NCBI RefSeq assembly: GCF_045038405.1
Contig: NZ_CP173660.1
Span: 1,054,001-1,118,000, forward strand
Length of the DNA: 64,000 nucleotides
Origin: Sellimonas caecigallum
Lineage (GTDB): Bacteria; Bacillota; Clostridia; Lachnospirales; Lachnospiraceae
Direction of reading: 5' to 3'
Part shown: piece by piece, positions 53,057-62,632 of the stretch
Numbering within the stretch: the first letter of the stretch is position 1
How the letters are laid out: the number at the start of each line of letters is the position of its first letter
Program-made: the position numbers and the translations under genes
Notes under the pieces: model-generated
The model's database searches: none
Seen by the model: the letters and a program-made list of their open reading frames with translations, nothing else
Told to the model about the DNA's origin: nothing

Positions 53057-54001
53057 CTATTTTCCAAGGAATCCTTTGACTTTCTTATAGATACTTTCGC
53101 CATCCAGCTCGTACTTCTTGATCAATTCTACTGCCGGTCCGGATTCTCCAAATGTATCGTTGACACCGATCTTCATTACTCTCGCGCATGCTTTCTGTGC
53201 CACAACGTCACATACAGCGCTTCCAAGTCCTCCGATAACGGAGTGTTCTTCTACAGTAACGATCTTTCCTGTCTTTTCCGCTGCCTTCAGCACAGCTTCT
53301 TCGTCAAGTGGTTTGATCGTATGCATATTGATCACTTCGGCGCTGATCCCTTCTTCTGCCAGCTTCTGAGCTGCCACGAGAGATTCATTTACTTCCAGCC
53401 CTGTAGCGATGATCGTCACATCTGTACCTTCTCTGAGTGTGATTGCTTTTCCAATCTCAAACTGATAATCCGGCGTGTCGTTGATAACCGGAACTGCCAG
53501 ACGTCCAAAACGGATATAAACCGGTCCTACATGTTCGTAAGCTGCCTTCACAGCTGCTTTCGCTTCAATATCATCAGACGGATTCAGGACAACCATACCC
53601 GGTATCGTACGCATGAGAGCGATATCTTCGTTACACTGATGTGTAGCTCCGTCTTCTCCTACAGAAATTCCCGCGTGGGTCGCACCGATTTTTACATTTA
53701 ATTTCGGATATCCGATGGAGTTTCTTACCTGTTCAAAAGCACGTCCCGCTGCAAACATCGCAAAGGAACTTGCAAAAGGCACCTTTCCTGTAGCTGCGAG
53801 CCCTGCTGCCACACCCATCATATTTCCTTCTGCAATACCGCAGTCGATATGGCGTTCCGGAAACGCCTTCTTAAATGTTCCTGTTTTTGTTGCTCCGGCA
53901 AGGTCTGCGTCGAGAACGATGACGTCATCATGTTCTTTTCCAAGTTCTACTAAAGCATTACCGTAGCTTTCCCTTGTTGCGATCTTCTTTACTTCTGACA
54001 T
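53057..54001 (-). CDS. tktB: Transketolase, C-terminal subunit
   Basis: A 314-residue protein holding the pyrimidine-binding and C-terminal domains (IDCGIAEGNMMGVAAGLAAT, KIGATHAGISVGEDGATHQC, and VTVEEHSVIGGLGSAVCDVV). With the N-terminal subunit it makes a split transketolase of the pentose phosphate pathway, common in Clostridia. It overlaps the N-subunit gene by 13 bp. I call it split transketolase rather than DXP synthase because of the paired transaldolase. Confidence 0.9.
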   Translation of the reverse strand: MSEVKKIATRESYGNALVELGKEHDDVIVLDADLAGATKTGTFKKAFPERHIDCGIAEGNMMGVAAGLAATGKVPFASSFAMFAAGRAFEQVRNSIGYPKLNVKIGATHAGISVGEDGATHQCNEDIALMRTIPGMVVLNPSDDIEAKAAVKAAYEHVGPVYIRFGRLAVPVINDTPDYQFEIGKAITLREGTDVTIIATGLEVNESLVAAQKLAEEGISAEVINMHTIKPLDEEAVLKAAEKTGKIVTVEEHSVIGGLGSAVCDVVAQKACARVMKIGVNDTFGESGPAVELIKKYELDGESIYKKVKGFLGK

Positions 54002-54825
54002 AATGCTTCACCTGCTTTCTCTAAATCTTCCATTGCAACTTTGTACTGTTCTTCATTCGGAGCTGTTCCGTGCCAGGAAGCCTGATTTTCCATAAAGGAA
54101 ACTCCTTTTCCTTTCACTGTCTTTGCGATAATGGCTGTCGGTACACCCTTTGTCTCTCTTGCTTCTTTAAATGCTGCCCTCAGAGAATCAAAATCGTGTC
54201 CATCCACATTGATCACATGGAAATTGAAGGCTTCGAACTTCTTGTCGATCGGATACGGTGAATTTACTTCATCAATCGGTCCGTCGATCTGCAGGTTGTT
54301 ATTGTCCACGATGACAACAAGATTGTCAAGTTTTCTGTGTGCTGCAAGCATGGCTGCTTCCCACACCTGTCCTTCCTGGATTTCTCCGTCTCCTACCAGC
54401 GTGTACACGCGGTAGTCATCCCCGGAAAGTTTTGCGGAAACGGCCATTCCCACTGCTGCTGAGATGCCCTGTCCCAGAGATCCGCTTGACATGTCCACTC
54501 CCGGGATATGTTTCATATCCGGATGTCCCTGGAGATAGGAACCTACATGGCGGAATGTTTTCAAGTCTTCTACCGGGAAAAATCCTCTGTTTGCAAGCGC
54601 AGAGTAGTATCCCGGAGATGTATGTCCTTTGGAAACGACCAGCCGGTCGCGGTCTGCTTTTTTCGGATCTTCCGGATCGATATTCATTTCTTCAAAGTAA
54701 AGATATGTGTAAATGTCTGCCGCAGATAAGGATCCGCCTGGGTGACCGGACTTTGCATGATAAACTGCAGTCACAATCCCTTTGCGGACTTCATTGGCAA
54801 TTTTCTGTAATTCTAAATTGTCCAT
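53989..54825 (-). CDS. tktA: Transketolase, N-terminal subunit
   Basis: A 278-residue protein with the thiamine diphosphate-binding fold: AKSGHPGGSLSAADIYTYLY, VSKGHTSPGYYSAL, and the metal/ThDP motif GDGEIQEGQVWEAAMLAAHR ... DNNNLQIDG. ATG 54825 follows CAGGAGGAATTGTC; an upstream frame lacks a site. It makes one enzyme with the C-subunit encoded next. Confidence 0.92.
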   Translation of the reverse strand: MDNLELQKIANEVRKGIVTAVYHAKSGHPGGSLSAADIYTYLYFEEMNIDPEDPKKADRDRLVVSKGHTSPGYYSALANRGFFPVEDLKTFRHVGSYLQGHPDMKHIPGVDMSSGSLGQGISAAVGMAVSAKLSGDDYRVYTLVGDGEIQEGQVWEAAMLAAHRKLDNLVVIVDNNNLQIDGPIDEVNSPYPIDKKFEAFNFHVINVDGHDFDSLRAAFKEARETKGVPTAIIAKTVKGKGVSFMENQASWHGTAPNEEQYKVAMEDLEKAGEALCQK

Positions 54826-54886
54826 GACAATTCCTCCTGGTTGTTCTATGTTTTGTTTTCCGGCACAGGGAGCTGTACCCCTATAC

Positions 54887-55540
54887 CTATTCTCCGAATA
54901 CTGCTTTATAATCTGCCTGGAATTTGGCGATTCCTGCATCTGTGAGCGGATGATGTGTCATCTGTTCGATTACTTTATACGGTACAGTTGCGATATCAGC
55001 GCCTGCCAGAGCACATTCTGTGATGTGGATCGGATTGCGGATGCTGGCTGCGATGATCTGTGTTTCGATTCCTGCCACTGCAAACATTTCCGCGATCTCC
55101 TCGATCAGCTCTGTTCCTCTCACAGAGATATCATCCAGACGTCCGACAAACGGAGATACATAGGTCGCCCCTGCCCTTGCCGCAAGAAGCGCCTGATTTG
55201 CAGTAAAGATCAGTGTCACATTTGTCTTAATCCCTTCTGCTGAGAGCACTTTTACCGCTTTCAGTCCCTCTGCTGTCATCGGGATTTTTACGACCATGTT
55301 CGGATGGATCTTGGCAATCTCACGTCCCTCTGCGATCATTCCTTCCGCATCTGTCGTCGTCGCTTTTACTTCGCCGCTGATCGGTCCGTCCACGATGGAT
55401 GCGATCTCTTTGATCACTTCGTTGAAGTCACGCCCTTCTTTTGCAATCAGTGACGGGTTAGTCGTCACTCCGCAGATCACTCCCATGTCATTTGCTTTTC
55501 TGATATCGTCTACGTTCGCTGTGTCAATAAAAAATTTCAT
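54887..55540 (-). CDS. Transaldolase / fructose-6-phosphate aldolase family
   Basis: A 217-residue protein of the short transaldolase/FSA family (MKFFIDTANVDDIRKANDMG; VVKIPMTAEGLKAVKVLSAE with the Schiff-base Lys). It is the first gene of the operon with the split transketolase, supporting a pentose phosphate role over FSA activity. AAGGAGGAACCTGAG precedes the ATG. Confidence 0.9.
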   Translation of the reverse strand: MKFFIDTANVDDIRKANDMGVICGVTTNPSLIAKEGRDFNEVIKEIASIVDGPISGEVKATTTDAEGMIAEGREIAKIHPNMVVKIPMTAEGLKAVKVLSAEGIKTNVTLIFTANQALLAARAGATYVSPFVGRLDDISVRGTELIEEIAEMFAVAGIETQIIAASIRNPIHITECALAGADIATVPYKVIEQMTHHPLTDAGIAKFQADYKAVFGE

Positions 55541-55805
55541 CTCAGGTTCCTCCTTGAATTTGTACTCGCTGTTTCTTAATTCTTATTATAAAACCTGAAA
55601 ATGACAAGGTCAACCGCCGCGTTTTTTATTAATAAAAATATTAATTAATAAAACAATATATTATCAATTCGGAGAATACAAATCATCACTATTCTTGTCT
55701 CTGTTTTGTGAAAAAATAACTATTTTTACAACATCTTTCCCGATTTTTAACGTATCTCTTTGTCATATAAAACACAATTTATTATTAATATTTTTCTCCA
55801 AACCA
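55541..55805. promoter_or_regulatory. AT-rich intergenic region before the transaldolase operon
   Basis: 265 bp without a gene. It contains TTATTAATAA (55627-55636) and TTAATTAATAAAAC-like stretches, and a related TTATTATTAATA near 55780. These inverted AT-rich elements may hold the operon promoter and operators for the LacI-type protein encoded at 55806-56897; I could not define a single promoter with confidence. Confidence 0.4.
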
Positions 55806-56897
55806 TTAATTTATTTTTTTCGGGTAGGAAGTAGTTCCGCGCACGATCAACCTTGGCTCATACTCGACATGGTACGTGCTGACAGGCTCGATTTCCGAGT
55901 ATCCGGCATTCTGCGTAGTAATCTTCTTCATAATGATGTCGCATGCGTCCCGGCCTTTAAAGACAACGAAATGCTCGATCGTCGTCAAAGATACTTTGTG
56001 AATCCGCGCAAACAATGTATTATCGCAGCCCATGACCGAAATATCGCCCGGCACCTTATACTTTTCATCATGAAGAGCATCCAATATCCCGAACGCGATC
56101 ATATCATTGAGTCCCACGATAGCTGTCACATCTCGCTTTTCCGCCAGCAGCTCTTTTGTGAGATCGTACCCGATCTTATATTCCGAGTCGATATTCGGGA
56201 CATTTTGATCCATTTCTTCTCCAGCCGCCTTGATGATAACCCGATCTTTCAATCCCTGCTTATCGAATTCCTTCAGGAAACCTTCGACCCGCTTGGAACG
56301 CTGTTTCTGACGGATGGTAAGAGGCGGAGCGATATAAGCGACATCCCGGTGCCCAAGCTCCAGCAGATGTCTGGCCATCAAACGCCCCAGCTTCGAGTTG
56401 TCAAGTTCTACTGCATCCACGTTGAGCTGTTCATTTTGATTGTTCACGATCACAATCGGGATCTTCTCCGAAAGCTTTTCGATGGTATCCATATAGCATC
56501 GGCTCGGATTGCACGTATAAATGATTCCAAGAGGCGAAATCTCGGGCATCATTCTCAGATACCGCTCCTCCATCTTCAGATCACGCTGGGTATTGCAGAT
56601 AAACAGTCCGTACCCTGCCTCCTTCGCCCTGGACTCGATACCCTGCAGGAGCATTACGTAGTAAGGGTTTGTCAAGTTAGAGCAGAATACGACCAAAAGT
56701 TTCTCCCGCCGGTTTTCTTTTTTGATCTTCCTCTTTGGCGGCTGATAATTCATTTCTTTTGCTGCCCGCTCCACTTTTTCAACCGTCTCTTTTGAGAAGG
56801 AGACATTGTATTTTTGATTGAGGATCATGGAGACCGCGGACTGAGACACACCCGCCGCCCGGGCAATGTCTGTCGATGTCACTTTTTTCTTCTTCAT
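55806..56897 (-). CDS. LacI-family transcriptional regulator
   Basis: A 363-residue protein. The N-terminal LacI helix-turn-helix is TSTDIARAAGVSQSAVSMIL, with a basic linker near 55-65 (PKRKIKKENRREKL), followed by a sugar-binding-like domain (VVFCSNLTNPYYVMLLQGIE; GDISVMGCDNTLFARIHKVS). It probably senses a sugar or sugar phosphate and may control the transaldolase-transketolase operon just downstream. Confidence 0.88.
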   Translation of the reverse strand: MKKKKVTSTDIARAAGVSQSAVSMILNQKYNVSFSKETVEKVERAAKEMNYQPPKRKIKKENRREKLLVVFCSNLTNPYYVMLLQGIESRAKEAGYGLFICNTQRDLKMEERYLRMMPEISPLGIIYTCNPSRCYMDTIEKLSEKIPIVIVNNQNEQLNVDAVELDNSKLGRLMARHLLELGHRDVAYIAPPLTIRQKQRSKRVEGFLKEFDKQGLKDRVIIKAAGEEMDQNVPNIDSEYKIGYDLTKELLAEKRDVTAIVGLNDMIAFGILDALHDEKYKVPGDISVMGCDNTLFARIHKVSLTTIEHFVVFKGRDACDIIMKKITTQNAGYSEIEPVSTYHVEYEPRLIVRGTTSYPKKIN

Positions 56898-56917
56898 TTT
56901 TCCTTTACAACAAAACG

Positions 56918-56935
56918 GAGGGAGACTCCTCCCTC
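56918..56935 (-). terminator. Terminator of recR
   Basis: GAGGGAG (56918-56924) pairs with CTCCCTC (56929-56935). The minus strand continues GTTTTG. It lies between recR and the LacI gene. Confidence 0.6.
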
Positions 56936-56938
56936 TTT

Positions 56939-57535
56939 TTAAAGCTCCGTCCTTCCCTCCAAGGCTCTCAGAAGCGTCACTTCGTCAATGTATTCCAGGT
57001 CTCCGCCGACCGGCACCCCGCTGGCAATCCGGCTTACCTTGATGCCGACAGGCTTGATGAGCTTGCTGATATACATAGCCGTCGTCTCCCCTTCCAGCGT
57101 GGAATTGGTTGCGATGATCACTTCATCCACATCGCCTTCAAGCCGCATCATCAGCTCTTTGAGCCGAATGTCTCCAGGACCAATTCCAAGCATCGGCGAA
57201 ATCGCCCCGTGAAGTACATGATACACTCCTTCGTACTTTCCTGTTTTTTCATAGGCCGCCAGGTCTCTCGGGGTCTCCACGACCATGATCGTCCTGTGAT
57301 CCCTGTTTTCGTTGCGGCAGATAGGACAGAGTTCATCATCAGTCAGCGTACAGCATTCTTTACAGTACCGCACGTTATTTCTTGCATCCACCATCGTCCT
57401 GGCAAACTCTTCTACCTGCTCTTTCGGCATATGGATGATATGGAAGGCAAGACGCTGCGCCGATTTTGCTCCGATACCCGGAAGTCTTGAAAGTTCCTCG
57501 ATCAGACGGCTGATCTGGTTGCTGTAATATTCCAT
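56939..57535 (-). CDS. recR: Recombination protein RecR
   Basis: A 198-residue protein, the usual RecR length. It has the helix-hairpin-helix (LSRLPGIGAKSAQRLAFHII), the zinc motif (VRYCKECCTLTDDELCPICR) and a toprim domain (IMVVETPRDLAAYEKTGKYE; EVIIATNSTLEGETTAMYIS). It acts with RecFO to load RecA at gaps. It ends the dnaX-ybaB-recR cluster. Confidence 0.95.
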   Translation of the reverse strand: MEYYSNQISRLIEELSRLPGIGAKSAQRLAFHIIHMPKEQVEEFARTMVDARNNVRYCKECCTLTDDELCPICRNENRDHRTIMVVETPRDLAAYEKTGKYEGVYHVLHGAISPMLGIGPGDIRLKELMMRLEGDVDEVIIATNSTLEGETTAMYISKLIKPVGIKVSRIASGVPVGGDLEYIDEVTLLRALEGRTEL

Positions 57536-57552
57536 TTCCCATTCCTCTTGAT

Positions 57553-57906
57553 CTAGAACATTCCCGGAATGCCACCGCCCATACCGCCTGTCAGCTTGCT
57601 CATGGCGGATGTGTTGGCTTCATCCACCTGGCGGAGCGCCTCATTTACCGCCGCAACGATCAGATCCTGAAGCATCTCGATATCGTCCGGATCAACAACT
57701 TCTTCCTGAAGTTCTACTTTCAAGATCTCTCTTTTACCGGAAACTGTCACTTTTACCGCACCGCCTCCTGCTGTAGCGGAAAATTCTTTCGTCTCCATCT
57801 CTTTTGCCTGTTCTTCCATCTGACGCTGCATCTTCTGCGCCTGCTTCATCAGATTTGCCATATTCCCCGGCATTCCACCGCCCGGAAAACCTCCTCTTCT
57901 TGCCAT
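57553..57906 (-). CDS. ybaB: YbaB/EbfC nucleoid-associated protein
   Basis: A 117-residue protein with a Gly/Met-rich start (GGFPGGGMPGNMANLMKQAQ), a helical core (KMQRQMEEQAKEMETKEFSA) and a Gly/Met-rich end. This is the YbaB family, dimeric DNA-binding proteins between dnaX and recR in most bacteria. Confidence 0.93.
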   Translation of the reverse strand: MARRGGFPGGGMPGNMANLMKQAQKMQRQMEEQAKEMETKEFSATAGGGAVKVTVSGKREILKVELQEEVVDPDDIEMLQDLIVAAVNEALRQVDEANTSAMSKLTGGMGGGIPGMF

Positions 57907-57919
57907 GATCGGTTCCTCC

Positions 57920-59494
57920 TTATTCTTCTACTGTGATATCCATATGGATAAGTTGTTCCAAATCCACAAAACTTTCTTCAAATCTGCGCCCCTGCTCCAC
58001 TTTTCCGACTTCAATCTCTATCTGTCTTCCGGTCCGCTGAGCGATCAGATCACGTATTTCCTTCTTGTGATCCTCTGTCCCTACGACACTTGCCCCCAGA
58101 TCATCCGGAAGGATGATCTGGAGCTGTCCCTGATTTCCGACGCTTAACCTCGCCTGCTTTAAGTATGTCTTTAACATGCCGGACGCCTCGTTTGCAATCA
58201 TCCGGAAATTCTTTGCCACTTCGGTCACTTCTTCCGGGAGCGCCTTTGGGAGCTCAGGCTTCGCCGCCATCTCTGTTTGCGCAAACTCCCTTTTCACGCC
58301 TCCGTCTTCACGTGAGACAACTTCCCGTTGTACCGGAATCCCTTTTGCCACTTTTTCTTCCAGAGCCCGTATCCGGTCAAGAAGCGTATCGTTTCTCGTC
58401 TCCATCTGTGGTTTACAGAGTTTGATGAGCGCCACTTCCAAAAGCACTCTTTTCTGTGTCGCATATTTCAGCTGCCCGCTCAGATCTGAAAAGATCCGGA
58501 TATAGCGGATCAGCGCATCATTGTCAATCCTTTGTGCTTCTTCTTTCAACTGTGCCAGATTCTCCGTAGAGACATCAAGCACATCCTCCATATTATCAGA
58601 ACTCTTTACTAATAGCAAGTTCCTTAAATACCATGTGAAATCTGCGGATAACTGAGACAGCTCTTTTCCCTGCATCACAAGGTCATTGACCGCCTCCATT
58701 ACCGCCTTCACATCCCGATCCAGAATCTTTCTCAGCAGTGCGCTGTAAACATCCGTATCCACAGCCCCAAGAACATCCAGCACCATATCGTATGTGAGTT
58801 TTTCTCCAATATGGAATGCAATGCACTGATCGAGGAGACTCAATGCATCACGCATAGATCCGTCAGCCGCCTTAGCTACATACCGGATCGCCCTTTCTTC
58901 CACTTCTACCTGTTCTTTCTCCATCAGCTCTCTTAGCCTGTCCGAGATCGTATCGATGGTAATCCTTCGGAAATCGTATCTCTGACATCTCGAAAGAATC
59001 GTAATAGGAATCTTGTGCACCTCTGTCGTCGCAAGAATAAAGATCACATATTCCGGAGGTTCCTCAAGCGTTTTTAAAAGCGCGTTGAAAGCCCCGATGG
59101 AAAGCATGTGCACCTCGTCGATGATATAGACTTTGTATCTTCCCTGTGCAGGGCGGTATTCCACTTCCTCGCGAATGCTGCGGATATTATCCACACCATT
59201 GTTGGACGCCGCATCGATCTCCACTACGTTCATATAGGTGCCTGCCCCGATATTCCTGCACATATCGCATTCTCCGCACGGACTGCCGTTGACCGGGTGC
59301 TCACAGTTTACCGCTTTTGCAAAAATTTTTGCCACTGTCGTCTTACCCGTGCCCCGCGTTCCGCAGAACAGATACGCGTGCCCGATCCTGCCTGCTTTGA
59401 TCTGGTTTTGTAATGTTGTCACAATGTGGTCTTGTCCTTTGACATCCTCAAATTCAGATGGACGAAATTTTCTGTATAAGGCAGTATAAGACAT
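57920..59494 (-). CDS. dnaX: DNA polymerase III subunit gamma/tau
   Basis: A 524-residue protein. Walker A is GTRGTGKTT near residue 45-53; the zinc motif CEHPVNGSPCGECDMC is near 64-79; the Walker B region has DEVHML near 122. Residues about 370-524 form a tau-specific tail. It loads the beta clamp and links polymerases. No obvious internal frameshift slip site for gamma was seen. Confidence 0.95.
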   Translation of the reverse strand: MSYTALYRKFRPSEFEDVKGQDHIVTTLQNQIKAGRIGHAYLFCGTRGTGKTTVAKIFAKAVNCEHPVNGSPCGECDMCRNIGAGTYMNVVEIDAASNNGVDNIRSIREEVEYRPAQGRYKVYIIDEVHMLSIGAFNALLKTLEEPPEYVIFILATTEVHKIPITILSRCQRYDFRRITIDTISDRLRELMEKEQVEVEERAIRYVAKAADGSMRDALSLLDQCIAFHIGEKLTYDMVLDVLGAVDTDVYSALLRKILDRDVKAVMEAVNDLVMQGKELSQLSADFTWYLRNLLLVKSSDNMEDVLDVSTENLAQLKEEAQRIDNDALIRYIRIFSDLSGQLKYATQKRVLLEVALIKLCKPQMETRNDTLLDRIRALEEKVAKGIPVQREVVSREDGGVKREFAQTEMAAKPELPKALPEEVTEVAKNFRMIANEASGMLKTYLKQARLSVGNQGQLQIILPDDLGASVVGTEDHKKEIRDLIAQRTGRQIEIEVGKVEQGRRFEESFVDLEQLIHMDITVEE

Positions 59495-59519
59495 TCTTTA
59501 TTCTCCTTGTCTGTTTCTT

Positions 59520-60605
59520 TTACATTTCATCTCCGAAACTGATGCCGACCATTTTTGCTTCTTTGATAATGCCGGCTTTCGGGTCTACCGTCTTAAGTTT
59601 TCCCGCCACCTCTTTGAGCGGCACTTTACAGATCTTATCCTCTCTGATCGCTACCATGTAACCGAATTCCTTTTTCAGGATCATCTCCGCCGCTGCAGCT
59701 CCAAGTCTCGTAGAAAGGACACGGTCGTACGGACACGGGGAACCTCCTCTTTGCGTATGCCCCGGAACCGTGATGCGAACTTCCTGCGAACACTTATTCT
59801 GGATCTTTTCTGCCAGTTCATATGCCACAGAAGGATATTTTTTCTTCTTCTTTTCTTGAAGTTCTTTCAGTTTCTTCTTCGGCATTTCAGCTTCTTCTTT
59901 TGTGATAGCCCCCTCTGCCACAGCAATGATCGTAAAACGCTTTCCTGCATCCGCTCTTTTCTGGATTGATTTTACAACTACATCCAGATCATAAGGGATC
60001 TCCGGAAGCAGAACGATGTCTGCCCCTCCTGCAATACCTGCGTGGAGTGTGACCCAGCCCACTTTATGGCCCATGACTTCCACGATGAACACTCTGCTGT
60101 GTGAAGTAGCCGTTGTGTGGATTTTATCGATCGTATCTGTCGCAATGTCTACCGCACTCTGAAATCCGAATGTCATGTCTGTTCCCCAGAGATCATTGTC
60201 AATGGTCTTCGGCAGTGTCACAACATTGAGTCCCTCTTCCCGCAGAAGATTTGCTGTCTTGTGCGTTCCATTTCCTCCCAGCACTACAAGACAGTCAAGG
60301 TTGAGCTTATGATAAGTATGTTTCATCGCCTCTACTTTATCAATCCCGTCCTCTCCTGGTTCCCTCATCAGTTTAAATGGCTGACGTGATGTTCCGAGGA
60401 TCGTGCCGCCGGTCGTAAGGATACCCGAAAAATCCCTGTCCGTCATCATCTTGAAGTCGGAGTAGATCAGTCCCTTATATCCATCTTTGAAACCGTAGAT
60501 CTCTACATCCTTTACCTTTGAAAAAATCCCTTTTGCCACCCCGCGCATTGCAGCATTTAACGCCTGACAGTCGCCTCCGCTTGTCAGCATTCCGATTCGC
60601 AGCAT
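59520..60605 (-). CDS. pfkA: 6-phosphofructokinase
   Basis: A 361-residue protein from ATG 60605 (GGATGTGAGC upstream). Substrate and donor motifs are LTSGGDCQALNAAMRGVAKG, VVLGGNGTHKTANLLREE and LPKTIDNDLWGTDMTFG. At the donor-deciding positions it has Gly (as ATP enzymes) followed by the PKTIDND Lys (as PPi enzymes), so the phosphoryl donor is not decided by sequence. It makes fructose 1,6-bisphosphate in glycolysis. Confidence 0.88.
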   Translation of the reverse strand: MLRIGMLTSGGDCQALNAAMRGVAKGIFSKVKDVEIYGFKDGYKGLIYSDFKMMTDRDFSGILTTGGTILGTSRQPFKLMREPGEDGIDKVEAMKHTYHKLNLDCLVVLGGNGTHKTANLLREEGLNVVTLPKTIDNDLWGTDMTFGFQSAVDIATDTIDKIHTTATSHSRVFIVEVMGHKVGWVTLHAGIAGGADIVLLPEIPYDLDVVVKSIQKRADAGKRFTIIAVAEGAITKEEAEMPKKKLKELQEKKKKKYPSVAYELAEKIQNKCSQEVRITVPGHTQRGGSPCPYDRVLSTRLGAAAAEMILKKEFGYMVAIREDKICKVPLKEVAGKLKTVDPKAGIIKEAKMVGISFGDEM

Positions 60606-60685
60606 ATGCTCACATCCTTTCTTTTTTTTAGCAGTTACCGTCCGTCCCTGTGTCACACCGTATCCGAACCGTAACATATATTCTT

Positions 60686-60714
60686 ATTATATCTTATTTT
60701 ATGGGTGCTAACAA
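60686..60714 (-). promoter_or_regulatory. Promoter of the phosphofructokinase gene
   Basis: On the minus strand, TTGTTA (60709-60714), 17 bp and TATAAT (60686-60691). The divergent methionine aminopeptidase gene has TATAAT at 60728-60733, so the two promoters lie back to back. Confidence 0.75.
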
Positions 60715-60838
60715 CCGCGAAATGCGATATAATAATGGAGGAATATATTCAAAATAATCCCGTGGGCAAGAAAAAGACAGACTGCCTGCGGGCAGAAAAG
60801 CAGAGATACACAAATTCACAACAAAGGAGATTTTGCAT

Positions 60839-61702
60839 ATGGAACGAAATGAACCATGCTGGTGCGGAAGCGGAAAAAAATACAAAAAATGCCATATGGC
60901 GATGGACGAAAAAATCGCCCTTCACGCGGAGAATGGCGAGATTGTACCGGATCACAGCATGATCAAAACACCGGAACAGATCGAAAAGATCAGGGAGAGT
61001 GCAAAACTAAATACAGCTGTCCTTGATCATGTAGAAAAACATATCCATGCCGGAATGAGTACGGAGGAGATTGACCGGCTCGTATATGACTTCACAACTC
61101 AGCACGGCGGAATCCCTGCCCCTTTGAACTACCAGGGATTCCCAAAGAGCGTCTGCACTTCCATAAACAACGAGATCTGTCATGGCATCCCTGATGAATC
61201 CATCATCCTTCAGGAAGGAGATATCGTCAATGTGGATGTATCTACCATCCTCGATGGATATTTTTCGGATGCGTCCCGCATGTTCTGCATTGGGGAAGTC
61301 AGTGAACGTGCTTCAAAACTTGTGCGCGTCACAAAAGAATGCGTTGAACTTGGACTTAAGGAGGCAAAACCGTGGAACCACCTTGGAGATATCGCTCACG
61401 CCATCCAGGCTCACGCCAATGAAAATGGATATTCCGTTGTGGAGGAAATCGGAGGACATGGAATCGGCCTGGAATTCCATGAAGAGCCGTGGGTCAGCTA
61501 CGTAACGCCAAAAGGAAGTGAGATGCTCCTCGTCCCTGGAATGATGTTTACGATCGAACCGATGATCAATGAGGGGGGACCGGATTTCTTTATCGACGAA
61601 GATAACGGCTGGACAGTATATACAGAAGACGACGGACTTTCCGCCCAGGTAGAATATATGGTGCTTATCACGGAAGACGGAGCCGAAGTACTGACAAAAT
61701 AG
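60839..61702 (+). CDS. map: Methionine aminopeptidase with N-terminal SEC-C zinc motif
   Basis: A 287-residue protein from ATG 60839 (AAAGGAGATTTTGC upstream). Residues 1-20 are a SEC-C motif (EPCWCGSGKKYKKCH). The peptidase domain follows with metal ligands in VDVSTILDGYFSDASRMF (two Asp), GHGIGLEFHEEPWV (His) and FTIEPMINEG (Glu) plus a final Glu near the C-terminus. It removes initiator Met; the zinc motif probably docks it to the ribosome. Confidence 0.93.
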   Translation: MERNEPCWCGSGKKYKKCHMAMDEKIALHAENGEIVPDHSMIKTPEQIEKIRESAKLNTAVLDHVEKHIHAGMSTEEIDRLVYDFTTQHGGIPAPLNYQGFPKSVCTSINNEICHGIPDESIILQEGDIVNVDVSTILDGYFSDASRMFCIGEVSERASKLVRVTKECVELGLKEAKPWNHLGDIAHAIQAHANENGYSVVEEIGGHGIGLEFHEEPWVSYVTPKGSEMLLVPGMMFTIEPMINEGGPDFFIDEDNGWTVYTEDDGLSAQVEYMVLITEDGAEVLTK

Positions 61703-61716
61703 GCTGTTGCTCATTT

Positions 61717-61751
61717 AAAGACCCTGCTGCATTGATGAAGCCGGGTCTTTT
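61717..61751 (+). terminator. Terminator of map
   Basis: AAAGACCC (61717-61724) pairs with GGGTCTTT (61743-61750), followed by T residues. Confidence 0.75.
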
Positions 61752-61794
61752 CTCAAATAACAAAAAACGAGTCAAAAAGTTTTCCTTTACAGAA

Positions 61795-61831
61795 AAAAGC
61801 ACTGCCCTTCAAAGTAAAAGGCAGTGCTTTT
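61795..61831. terminator. Bidirectional terminator of the tRNA pair
   Basis: AAAAGCACTGCC (61795-61806) pairs perfectly with GGCAGTGCTTTT (61820-61831). On the minus strand it follows tRNA-Gly by about 15 bp and runs into TTTTTT. Confidence 0.85.
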
Positions 61832-61845
61832 CATGACATACAAAA

Positions 61846-61916
61846 AGCGGGTGATGGGAATCGAACCCACGTATCCAGCTTGGAAGGCTGGTGTTCTACC
61901 ATTGAACTACACCCGC
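61846..61916 (-). tRNA. tRNA-Gly (TCC)
   Basis: A 71-nt cloverleaf with acceptor GCGGGTG/CACCCGC, anticodon loop CTTCCAA and discriminator U. Confidence 0.96.
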
Positions 61917-61919
61917 GTA

Positions 61920-61992
<73 letters not shown>

Positions 61993-62117
61993 ATCTCTCT
62001 ATTTAACTGCTGTGCGCTGAGCACATGTTGTATTATATTACGGAATATTTCATTTGTCAACAATTATTTCAAATTTTTTTATTTTTTATATTTTGTACGT
62101 TTTTCCGATTTCTCCAA

Positions 62118-62453
62118 TCAATCAATTCCATTGTATTCGGCCACATAGATCATACCGTACCGGTTTACGACCCAGTTTCGCATCTCCACGCCTTTGTCCC
62201 TGTCATAAGGAGGTTGTGTGAGCACATATCCAATCTGTCCATCTTCAAGCTCCTGTGAATACGGCGCCTCGACGATACCGGTCTGAAAAGCCGAGAGGGG
62301 ATGCCCGGACCTTAAAATCGCAAAGCGCACTGCGCCATCCGGCAGCATAAAGATATACATGACAAGTATCAGTATCGGCACAAGGAACAAAACCTTCCAG
62401 TATTTTTTTGTCTTTCTTCTGTGTTTTCTGCGTTTTTTCTTCATAAATTTCAA
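62118..62453 (-). CDS. Small membrane-anchored hypothetical protein
   Basis: A 111-residue protein with a very basic start (MKFMKKKRRKHRRKTKKYWK), one membrane helix (VLFLVPILILVMYIFMLP) and an extracytoplasmic domain of about 75 residues (VRFAILRSGHPLSAFQTGIV, then VLTQPPYDRDKGVEMRNWVV). I do not recognise the family. No ligand motif is visible. Confidence 0.65.
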   Translation of the reverse strand: MKFMKKKRRKHRRKTKKYWKVLFLVPILILVMYIFMLPDGAVRFAILRSGHPLSAFQTGIVEAPYSQELEDGQIGYVLTQPPYDRDKGVEMRNWVVNRYGMIYVAEYNGID

Positions 62454-62632
62454 CCCGCCCGTTTCCAGACTATCATTCTCTTTCTATTGTATCAGAAACG
62501 ATCATAAAATTTCTATCTTTTTTCTTAATACGTTCTTATGCTTCTGTTAATTTAAGAGGACGTTGATTGTCCTTGCCAAAAATGCTATGATGTAAAAGAC
62601 ACTCGAACTTTTGATCAAGGAAGTAAAAGACA

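Noticed and set aside
55695..56795. A 366-codon + strand frame
   Set aside because: It is complementary to the LacI-family gene, which has clear domain motifs and a normal start.
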